This document shows positions 1 to 10,501 of a stretch of DNA of 64,000 bases, piece by piece. The notes under the pieces were generated by a model. It worked only from the letters and a program-made list of their open reading frames with translations. It made no database searches and had not been told where the DNA came from. The position numbers and the translations under genes are program-made. Origin of the DNA: Strongylocentrotus purpuratus (Eukaryota; Echinodermata; Echinoidea; Camarodonta; Strongylocentrotidae); assembly GCF_000002235.5 (NCBI RefSeq), contig NW_022145599.1, forward strand, positions 26,656,028 to 26,720,027, given 5' to 3'. How positions within the stretch are numbered: the first letter of the stretch is position 1; each line of letters starts with the position of its first letter.

Positions 1-3000
1 AACCTAGTACCACGAATACCCCCCCCCCCCGCCCCCTAAAAAAGACCCCAAAAAAAGAAAGAAATAAAATCTTAAAATTAAAGCAAATTAGCACATTACT
101 GGTCGTGCCGTTCTCCAAAAATTTAAGGGACAGCACCCAGTAGGCTCATAAATCATAGGTCACCATCTCCCAGCCAGTGAAGACCTAACCTAGTACCATG
201 AATACCCCCCCCCCCCCCTCCTAAAAAAAAAAAAAAAAAAAAAAATTGAAAAAAAAAGAAGAAGAAATAAATCTTAAAATAAAGAAAATTATCACATGAC
301 TGGGCGTGCCGATCTCCCACAATTTAAGGGACAGTACCCAGTAGGCTCATAATTCACAGGTCACCATCTCCCAGCCAGTGAAGACCTTACCTAGTACCAC
401 GAATACCCCCCCCCCCCACTAAAAAAGAAAAAAAAGAAGAAAGAAGTAAAATCTTAAAAGAAAAGAAAATTATCACATGACTGGGCGTGCCGTTCTCCCA
501 CAATTTAAGGGACAGTACCCAGTAGGCTCATAATTCACAGGTCACCATCTCCCAGCCAGTGAAGACCTAACCTAGTACCTCGAATACCCCCCCCCCCCCT
601 AAAAAAAGAAGAAACAAAGAAGAAGAAGAAAGATGTAAAATCTTGAAATAAAGTGAAGACCTAACGTAGTACCACGAATACCCCCCCCCCCCCCTAAAAA
701 AGAAGAAAAAAAAAGAAGGAAGAAGTAAAATCTTAAAATAAAAGAAAATTATCACATGACTGGGCGTGCCGTTCTCCCACAATTTAAGGGACAGTACCCA
801 GTAGGCTCATAATTTACAGGTCACCATCTCCCAGCAAGTGAAGACCTAACCTAGTACCATGAATACCCTCCCCCCCCCCCCTAAAAAAAAAAGAAAAAAA
901 AAGAAGAAAGAAGTAAAATCTTAAAATAAAAGTAAATTATCACATGACTGGGCGTGCCGTTCTCCCACAATTTAAGGAGAGTACCCATTAGGCTCATATA
1001 TCACAGATCACCATCTCTCAGCCAGTGAAGACATAACCTAGTACCACGAATACCCCCCCCCCCCAAAAAAAAAGGAAAAAAAAAGAAGAAAGAAGTAAAA
1101 TCTTAAATTAAAAGGAAATTATCACATGACTGGGCGTGCCGTTCTCCCACAATTTAAGGGACAGTACCCAGTATGCTCATAATTCACAGGTCACCATGTT
1201 CCAGACAGTGAAGACCTAACCTAGAACCATGAATACCCTCCCCCCTAAAAAAAAAAAAGAAGAAAGAAGTAAAATCTTAAAATAAAAGAAAATTAGCACA
1301 TGACTGGTCGTGCCGTTCTCCCACAATTTAAGGGACAGTACCCAGTAGGCTCATAATTCACAGGTCACCATCTCCCAGCCAGTGAAGACCTAACCTAGTA
1401 TCACGAATACCCCCCCCCCCCCTCAAAAAAAAAAAGAAAAAAAGAAGAAGAAGAAAGATGTAAAATCTTAAATTAAAAGAAAATTATCACATGACTGGGC
1501 GTGCCGTTCTCCCACAATTTAAGGGACAGTACCCAGTAGGCTCATAATTCACAGGTCACCATCTCCCAGCCAGTGAAGACCTAACCTAGTACCATGAATA
1601 CCCTCCCCCCCTAAAAAAAAAAAAAAAAAAAAAAAGAAAAGAAGAAAGTAAAATCTTAAAATAAAAGAAAAAAGCACATGACTGGTCGTGCCGTTCTCCC
1701 ACAATTTAAGGGAGAGTACCCATTAGGCTCATATATCACACGTCACCATCTCTCAGCCAGTGAAGACCTAACCTAGTAACACGAATACCCCCCCCCCCCT
1801 CAAAAAAAAAAAGGAAAAAAAAAAGAAGAAGTAAAATCTTAAAATAAAAGAAAATTATCACATGACTGGGCGTGCCGTTCTCCCACAATTTAAGGGACAG
1901 TACCCAGTAGGCTCATAATTCACAGGTCACCATCTCCCAGCCAGTGAAGACCTAACCTAGTACCATGAATACCCTCCCCCCTAAAAAAAAAAGAAAAAAA
2001 GAAGAAAGAAGAAGTAAAATCTTAAAATAAAAGAAAAAAGGCACATGACTGGGCGTGCCGTTCTCCCACAATTCAGGGACAGTACCCGGTAGTCTCATAA
2101 TTCACAGATCACCAACGCCCAGCCAGTGAAGACCTAACCTAGTACCATGAATACCCCCCCCCCCCCCCCTCTAAAAAAAAAAGAAAAAAAGGAAGAAGAA
2201 AGATGTAAAATCTTAAAATAAAAGAAAATTATCACATGACTGGGCGTGCCGTTCTCCCACAATTTAAGGGACAGTACCCAGTAGGCTCCTAATTCAAAGG
2301 TCACCATCTCCAGCCAGTGAAGACCTAACTAGTACCACGAATACCCCCCCCCCCCGCCCCCTAAAAAAGACCCCAAAAAAAAGAAAGAAATAAAATCTTA
2401 AAATTAAAGCAAATTAGCACATTACTGGTCGTGCCGTTCTCCAAAAATTTAAGGGACAGCACCAAGTAGGCTCATAAATCATAGGTCACCATCTCCCAGC
2501 CAGTGAAGACCTAACCTAGTACCACGAATACCCCCCCCCCCCCCTAAAAAAAGAAGAAAACAAAGAAAGAAGAAAAGATGTAAAATCTTGAAATAAAGTG
2601 AAGAACTAACGTAGTACCACGAATACCCCCCCCCCCTAAAAAAGAAGAAAAAAAAAAAGAAGGAAGAAGTAAATCTTAAAATAAAAGAAAATTATCACAT
2701 GACTGGGCGTGCCGTTCTCCCACAATTTAAGGGACAGTACCCAGTAGGCTCATAATTTACAGGTCACCATCTCCCAGCAAGTGAAGACCTAACCTAGTAC
2801 CACGAATACCCCAACCCCCCCCCCCCCCTCAAAAAAAAGAAGAAAAAAAAAGAAGAAGAAAGATGTAAAATCTTAAATTAAAAGGAAATTATCACATGAC
2901 TGGGCGTGCCGTTCTCCCACAATTTAAGGGACAGTACCCAGTAGGCTCATAATTCACAGGTCACCATCTCCCAGCCAGTGAAGACCTAACCTAGTACCAT

Positions 3001-6000
3001 GAATACCCTCCCCCCCCTAAAAAAAAGAGAAAAAAAGAAGAAAGAAGTAAAATCTTAAAATAAAAGAAAATTATCACATGACTGGGCGTGCCGTTCTCCC
3101 ACAATTTAAGGGAGAGTACCCATTAGGCTCATATATCACAGATCACCATCTCTCAGCCAGTGAAGACCTAACCTAGTACCACGAATACCCCCCCCCCCCA
3201 AAAAAAAGGAAAAAAAAAAGAGAAAGAAGTAAAATCTTAAATTAAAGGAAATTATCACATGACTGGGCGTGCCGTTCTCCCACAATTTAAGGGACAGTAC
3301 CCAGTATGCTCATAATTCACAGGTCACCATGTTCCAGACAGTGAAGACCTAACCTAGAACCATGAATACCCTCCCCCCTAAAAAAAAAAAAGAAGAAAGA
3401 AGTAAAATCTTAAAATAAAGAAATTAGCACATGACTGGTCGTGCCGTTCTCCCACAATTTAAGGGACAGTACCCAGTAGGCTCATAATTCACAGGTCACC
3501 ATCTCCCAGCCAGTGAAGACCTAACCTAGTATCACGAATACCCCCCCCCCCCCCCCCTCAAAAAAAAGAAGAAAAAAAGAAGAAGAAGAAAGATGTAAAA
3601 TCTTAAATTAAAAGAAAATTATCACATGACTGGGGGTGCCGTTCTCCCACAATTTAGGGGACAGTACCCAGTAGGCTCATAATTCACAGGTCACCATCTC
3701 CCAGCCAGTGAAGACCTAACCTAGTACCATGAATACCCTCCCCCCTAAAAAAAAAGAAAAAAAAAAAAAAAAGAAGAAAGTAAAATCTTAAAATAAAAGA
3801 AAAAAAAGCACATGACTGGTCGTGCCGTTCTCCCACAATTTAAGGGAGAGTACCCATTAGGCTCATATATCACAGGTCACCATCTCTCAGCCTGCGAAGA
3901 CCTAACCTAGTACCATGAATACCCCCCCCCCCAAAAAAAAAAAGGGAAAAAAAAGAAGAAAGAAGTAAAATCTTAAAATAAAAGAAATTATCACATGACT
4001 GGGCGTGCCGTTCTCCCACAATTTAAGGGACAGTACCCAGTAGGCTCATAATTCACAGGTCACCATCTCCCAGCCAGTGAAGACCTTACCTAGTACCACG
4101 AATACCCCCCCCCCCCCACTAAAAAAAGAAAAAAAAGAAGAAAGAAGTAAAATCTTAAAAGAAAAGAAAATTATCACATGACTGGGCGTGCCGTTCTCCC
4201 ACAATTTAAGGGACAGTACCCAGTAGGCTCATAATTCACAGGTCACCATCTCCCAGCCAGTGAAGACCTAACCTAGTACCTCGAATACCCCCCCCCTAAA
4301 AAAAGAAGAAAACAAAGAAGAAGAAGAAAGATGTAAAATCTTGAAATAAAGTGAAGACCTAACGTAGTACCCACGAATACCCCCCCCCCTAAAAAAGAAG
4401 AAAAAAAAAAGAAGGAAGAAGTAAAATCTTAAAATAAAAGAAAATTATCACATGACTGGGCGTGCCGTTCTCCCACAATTTAAGGGACAGTACCCAGTAG
4501 GCTCATAATTTACAGGTCACCATCTCCCAGCAAGTGAAGACCTAACCTAGTACCATGAATACCCTCCCCCCCCCTAAAAAAAAAGAAAAAAAGAAGAAAG
4601 AAGTAAAATCTTAAAATAAAAGTAAATTATCACATGACTGGGCGTGCCGTTCTCCCACAATTTAAGGGAGAGTACCCATTAGGCTCATATATCACAGATC
4701 ACCATCTCTCAGCCAGTGAAGACATAACCTAGTACCACGAATACCCCCCCCCCCCAAAAAAAAAAGGAAAAAAAAGAAGAAAGAAGTAAAATCTTAAATT
4801 AAAAGGAAATTATCACATGACTGGGCGTGCCGTTCTCCCACAATTTAAGGGACAGTACCCAGTATGCTCATAATTCACAGGTCACCATGTTCCAGACAGT
4901 GAAGACCTAACCTAGAACCATGAATACCCTCCCCCCTAAAAAAAAAAAAGAAGAAAGAAGTAAAATCTTAAAATAAAAGAAAATTAGCACATGACTGGTC
5001 GTGCCGTTCTCCCACAATTTAAGGGACAGTACCCAGTAGGCTCATAATTCACAGGTCACCATCTCCCAGCCAGTGAAGACCTAACCTAGTATCACGAATA
5101 CCCCCCCCCCTCAAAAAAAAGAAGAAAAAAAGAAGAAGAAGAAAGATGTAAAATCTTAAATTAAAAGAAAATTATCACATGACTGGGCGTGCCGTTCTCC
5201 CACAATTTAAGGGACAGTACCCAGTAGGCTCATAATTTACAGGTCACCATCTCCCAGCCAGTGAAGACCTAACCTAGTACCATGAATACCCTCCCCCCTA
5301 AAAAAAAAAAAAAAAAAAAGAAAAGAAGAAAGTAAAATCTTAAAATAAAAGAAAAAAATCACATGACTGGTCGTGCCGTTCTCCCACAATTTAAGGGAGA
5401 GTACCCATTAGGCTCATATATCACACGTCACCATCTCTCAGCCAGTGAAGACCTAACCTAGTAACACGAATACCCCCCCCCCCCCTCAAAAAAAAAAGGA
5501 AAAAAAAAAGAAAGAAGTAAAATCTTAAAATAAAAGAAAATTATCACATGACTGGGCGTGCCGTTCTCCCACAATTTAAGGACAGTACCCAGTAGGCTCA
5601 TAATTCACAGGTCACCATCTCCCAGCCAGTGAAGACCTAACCTAGTACCATGAATACCCTCCCCCTAAAAAAAAAAGAAAAAAAGAAGAAAAGAAGAAAG
5701 TAAAATCTTAAAATAAAAGAAAAAAGGAACATGACTGGGCGTGCCGTTCTCCCACAATTCAAGGGACAGTACCCGGTAGTCTCATAATTCACAGATCACC
5801 AACGCCCAGCCAGTGAAGACCTAACCTAGTACCATGAATACCCCCCCCCCTCTAAAAAAAAAAAAGAAAAAAAGGAAGAAGAAAGATGTAAAATCTTAAA
5901 ATAAAAGAAAATTATCACATGACTGGGCGTGCCGTTCTCCCACAATTTAAGGGACAGTACCCAGTAGGCTCCTAATTCAAAGGTCACCATCTCCAAGCCA

Positions 6001-8002
6001 GTGAAGACCTAACCTAGTACCACGAATACCCCCCCCCCCCCGCCCCCTAAAAAAGACCCCAAAAAAAGAAAGAAATAAAATCTTAAAATTAAAGCAAATT
6101 AGCACATTACTGGTCGTGCCGTTCTCCAAAAATTTAAGGGACAGCACCCAGTAGGCTCATAAATCATAGGTCACCATCTCCCAGCCAGTGAAGACCTAAC
6201 CTAGTACCACGAATACCCCCCCCCCTAAAAAAAGAAGAAAACAAAGAAGAAGAAGAAAGATGTAAAATCTTGAAATAAAGTGAAGACCTAACGTAGTACC
6301 ACGAATACCCCCCCCCCTAAAAAAGAAGAAAAAAAAAGAAGGAAGAAGTAAATCTTAAAATAAAAGAAAATTATCACATGACTGGGCGTGCCGTTCTCCC
6401 ACAATTTAAGGGACAGTACCCAGTAGGCTCATAATTTACAGGTCACCATCTCCCAGCAAGTGAAGACCTAACCTAGTACCACGAATACCCCAACCCCCCC
6501 CCCCCTCAAAAAAAGAAGAAAAAAAAGAAGAAGAAAGATGTAAAATCTTAAATTAAAAGGAAATTATCACATGACTGGGCGTGCCGTTCTCCCACAATTT
6601 AAGGGACAGTACCCAGTAGGCTCATAATTCACAGGTCACCATCTCCCAGCCAATGAAGACCTAACCTAGTACCATGAATACCCTCCCCCCCCCCCTAAAA
6701 AAAAGAGAAAAAAAGAAGAAAGAAGTAAAATCTTAAAATAAAAGAAAATTATCACATGACTGGGCGTGCCGTTCTCCCACAATTTAAGGGAGAGTACCCA
6801 TTAGGCTCATATATCACAGATCACCATCTCTCAGCCAGTGAAGACCTAACCTAGTACCACGAATACCCCCCCCCCCCCAAAAAAAAAGGAAAAAAAAAGA
6901 AGAAAGAAGTAAAATCTTAAATTAAAAGGAAATTATCACATGACTGGGCGTGCCGTTCTCCCACAATTTAAGGGACAGTACCCAGTATGCTCATAATTCA
7001 CAGGTCACCATGTTCCAGACAGTGAAGACCTAACCTAGAACCATGAATACCCTCCCCCCTAAAAAAAAAAAAGAAGAAAGAAGTAAAATCTTAAAATAAA
7101 AGAAAATTAGCACATGACTGGTCGTGCCGTTCTCCCACAATTTAAGGGACAGTACCCAGTAGGCTCATAATTCACAGGTCACCATCTCCCAGCCAGTGAA
7201 GACCTAACCTAGTATCACGAATACCCCCCCCCCCTCAAAAAAAAAGAAGAAAAAAAGAAGAAGAAGAAAGATGTAAAATCTTAAATTAAAAGAAAATTAT
7301 CACATGACTGGGGGTGCCGTTCTCCCACAATTTAGGGACAGTACCCAGTAGGCTCATAATTCACAGGTCACCATCTCCCAGCCAGTGAAGACCTAACCTA
7401 GTACCATGAATACCCTCCCCCCTAAAAAAAAAAGAAAAAAAAAAAAAAAAAGAAGAAAGTAAAATCTTAAAATAAAGAAAAAAAAAGCACATGACTGGTC
7501 GTGCCGTTCTCCCACAATTTAAGGGAGAGTACCCATTAGGCTCATATATCACAGGTCACCATCTCTCAGCCTGCGAAGACCTAACCTAGTACCATGAATA
7601 CCCCCCCCCCCCCAAAAAAAAAAAAAGGGAAAAAAAAGAAGAAAGAAGTAAATCGTAAAATAAAAGAAATTATCACATGACTGGGCGTGCCGTTCTCCCA
7701 CAATTTAAGGGACAGTACCCAGTAGGCTCATAATTCACAGGTCACCATCTCCCAGCAAGTGAAGACCTAACCTAGTACCACGAATACCCCCCCCCCCCTC
7801 AAAAAAAAGAAGAAAAAAAAGAAGAAGAAGAAAGATGTAAAATCTTAAATTAAAAGAAAATTATCACATGACTGGGCGTGCCGTTCTCCACAATTTAAGG
7901 GACAGTACCCAGTAGGCTCATAATTCACAGGTCACCATCTCCCAGCCAGTGAAGACCTAACCTAGTACCATGAATACCCTCCCCCCCTAAAAAAAAAGAA
8001 AA
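1..8002. repeat. Satellite array, left block (about 180-bp monomer)
   Basis: Head-to-tail copies, all in one orientation. Each monomer has a run of C (about 6-18), an A/G tract of about 30-45 nt, a TAAAATCTTAAAATAAAAG motif, and then a well-conserved core of roughly 110 bp (CATGACTGGGCGTGCC ... TCACCATCTCCCAGCC ... CCTAACCTAGTACC). Successive cores start near 306, 486, 766, 952 and 1134, so the step is about 180-186 bp, with a longer step where a truncated monomer is inserted. Core changes are mostly single-base, while the C and A/G tracts vary freely in length. Apparent short ORFs here are by-products of the repeat. It continues at 10,502 after two inserted elements. Confidence 0.97.
25..7900. 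repeat. Higher-order repeat within the satellite (about 3.69 kb super-unit)
   Basis: Diagnostic monomer variants recur at regular spacing. A variant with GCCCCCTAAAAAAGACCCC and a TTCTCCAAAAATTTA core sits near 30, 2,355 and 6,045. A truncated monomer with TTGAAATAAAGTGAAG sits near 645, 2,590, 4,343 and 6,270, giving steps of about 1,945, 1,753 and 1,927. A variant with ATACCCCAACCCCCC sits near 2,810 and 6,487. A TCGAATACC variant occurs near 577 and 4,278. Odd and even blocks differ, so the true period is two blocks, about 3.68-3.70 kb or roughly 20 monomers. Pieces of the same order reappear at 11,180-12,050. Confidence 0.85.
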
Positions 8003-9141
8003 CTAGATGGAATTCGACTGCGCGCAGTCGAAAATGATGCCTCCGTCATAGAGCAATTTTACAAACCAAAACAGAACACATTTTTCGAATTCAAGTTCAA
8101 TTGTAATCCATTAACAGGTTCTCAGAATATCGTGATTACAAGCAATTTCTCATATACATATATGACCCTTTGATCTTTGACCTCATGACCCTAAAATCTA
8201 CTCAGTTCATTGGCTCTGCAAGATGTCCTGAGTTAAATAGTAATCCATCTGTCAGTTCTAATGAGAATGTGTTCACAAGCTATTTCTGCATACATAATGA
8301 GCCCATGACCTTTGACCTTATGAACCAAGAATCTACTCAGTTCATTGGCTCTGCAAGTACATACATGACCTAATTTTGGCAGGAATCCATCAATCGGTTC
8401 TTGAGAACGAGATCACGAGCTGTTTTTGCATACATAATGTGCGTTGTGGCCTTTGACCTTTGACCTCGTGACCCCAAAATCTAATCAGTTCATCTGCTCT
8501 GCAAGTAACATACATGACCTAAGTTTAGCAGCAATCGATCAATCGGTTCTTGAGATAACGCAATCACGAGCTGTTTTTGCATACATAATGTGCGCTGTGG
8601 CCTTTGACCTTTGACCTCATGACCCCAAAATCTAATCACTTCATCGGTTCTGCAAGTAACATACATGACCTAAGTTTGGCAGCAATCCATCACTCGGTTC
8701 TTGAGATAACGCGATCACGAGCTGTTTTGCATACATAATGAGCCCTGTGACCTTTGACCTTTAACCTCATGACCCCAAAATCTAATCAGTTCTTTGACTT
8801 TGCAAGATACATACATGACCAAAGTTTGGCAGGAATCCATCAATCGGTTCTTCAGATAACGCGATCACGAGCTGTTTTTGCATACATAATGAGCCCTGTG
8901 ACCTTTGACCTTTGACCTCGTAACCCCAAAATCTAATCAGTTCATCGGCTCTGCAAGATACATACATGACCAAAGTTTGGCAGGAATCCATCAATCGGTT
9001 CTTCAGATAACGCGATCACGAGAACGGGACGTACGTACGTACGTACAGACGTACGTACGTACAGACGTACGTACGTACAGACCGACGGACGGACGGACAA
9101 CCCGAAAACATAATGCCTCCGCTACTTCGTAACGGAGGCAT
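8003..9141. mobile_element. Composite non-autonomous element 1 with DR1-bearing tandem units
   Basis: The satellite monomer is interrupted after GAAAA at 8,002 and resumes after 9,141 with AAAAAGAAAAGAAGAAAG. The left end carries a perfect 20-bp palindrome (8,013-8,032) and ATGCCTCCG (8,037-8,045). The right end carries CGGAGGCAT (9,133-9,141), giving terminal inverted repeats, and a terminal hairpin (9,113-9,141). The interior is about six tandem units of roughly 145-150 bp. Each has TTTGACCTNNTGACCC, an AATCTAATCAGTTCAT-type motif and CATACATAATG. Several contain exact TGACCTTTGACCT (8,454, 8,605, 8,748, 8,899, 8,906). A GACGTACGTACG / GACGGACGG simple repeat precedes the right hairpin. No transposase is seen, so mobility would have to be in trans. 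Confidence 0.8.
9113..9141. other. Terminal hairpin of element 1
   Basis: ATGCCTCCG and CGGAGGCAT pair as a 9-bp stem around a short loop containing CTTCGT. This is the right terminus of the element and an inverted copy of the ATGCCTCCG at its left end. Confidence 0.75.
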
Positions 9142-9183
9142 AAAAAAGAAAAGAAGAAAGTAAAATCTTAAAATAAAAGAAAA

Positions 9184-10501
9184 CTAGATGGAATTCGACT
9201 GCGCGCAGTCGAAAATGATGCCTCCGTTATAGAGCAATTTTACAAACCAAAACAGAAAAAAAAAATTGAATTCACGTTCAATGGTAATCCATTGACAGGT
9301 TCTCAGAATATTGTGATAACAAGCAATTTCTCATATACATATATGACCCTTTGATCTTTGACCTCATGACCATAAAATCTACTCAGTTCATTGGCTCTGC
9401 AAGATGTTCTGAGTTAAATAGTAATCCATCTGTCAGTTCTAATGAGAATGCGTTCACAAGCTATTTTTGCATACATAATGGGCCCATGACCTTTGACCTT
9501 TGACCTTATGAACCAAGAATCTACTCAGTTCATTGGCTCTGCAAGTAACAAACATGACCTAATTTTGGCATGAATCCATCAATCGTTTCTTGAGATAACG
9601 CGATCACAAGCTGTTTTTTGCATTCATAATGTGCGCTGTGGCCTTTGACCTTTGACCTACGTGCTCCAAAATCTAATCAGATTGTCTTCCTATGGTGATA
9701 CACACTATCATTAAGTTTGAAGTTTAAATCTCCAGTGGTTCTTGAGATATTATGATAACAATCTCAATGTATGGAATTTCATAAGTTGACCTCTGTGACC
9801 CTTGACCTTTGACCTACGTGCTCCAAAATCTAATCAGATTGTTTTCCTATAGTGATACACACTATTACTAAGTTTGAAGTTTAAATCTCCAGTGGTTCTT
9901 GAGATATCATGATAACAATCTCAATGTATGGAATTTCATAAGTTGACCTCTGTGACCCTTGACCTTTGACCTACGTGCTCCAAAATCTAATCAGATTGTT
10001 TTCCTATAGTGATACACACTATCACTAAGTTTGAAGTTTAAATCTCCAGTGGTTCTTGAGATATCATGATAACAATCTCAATGTATGGAATTTCATAAGT
10101 TGACCTCTGTGACCCTTGACCTTTGACATACGTGCTCCAAAATCTAATCAGATCGTCTTCCTATGGTGATACATACTATCCTTAAGTTTGAAGTTTAAAT
10201 CTCAAATGGTTCTTGAGATATCGCGCTAACAAACTCAATACTAGGAATTTCAAAAGTTGACCTCTGTGACCTGTGACCTTTGACCTACGTACTCCAAAAT
10301 CTAATCAGATCGTCTTCCTATGGTGATAAATACTATTCCTGAGACTTAAGTTCAAATCTTAAATGGTTCTTGAGATATTGTGATAACGGTCAAACGGGAC
10401 GGACGTACGGACGGACGGACGGACGTACGGACGGACGGACGTACGGACGGACAACCCGAAAACATGATGCCTCCGGCACCACCTTCGGTGGCGGAGGCAT
10501 A
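9184..10501. mobile_element. Composite non-autonomous element 2, related to element 1
   Basis: It has the same left end as element 1 (palindrome at 9,194-9,213, then ATGCCTCCG) and the same right end (GACGGACGTACGG tract and hairpin at 10,467-10,500). Its first roughly 450 bp match element 1. From about 9,640 the tandem units switch to a different family of about 159 bp, with TTGACCTTTGACCTACGTGCTCC, a GTGATACACACTATCA-type motif and AAGTTTGAAGTTTAAATCTCC. The element sits about 40 bp to the right of element 1 in the same satellite monomer, whose purine tract and TAAAATCTTAAAATAAAAG motif lie between them. The monomer resumes at 10,502 with AAAAAGCACATGACTGG. Confidence 0.8.
10467..10500. other. 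Terminal hairpin of element 2 with a C(TTCG)G tetraloop
   Basis: ATGCCTCCG pairs with CGGAGGCAT. Inside, after a small bulge, CCAC pairs with GTGG around C-TTCG-G. If transcribed, this would be the unusually stable cUUCGg tetraloop. Element 1 has a reduced form of the same hairpin. Confidence 0.75.

Noticed and set aside
8170..9132. Frames of 67-75 codons in element 1 ending in repeated VRT/DGR residues
   Set aside because: They are translations of the tandem units and of the GACGTACG simple repeat, and are not shared in frame with element 2.
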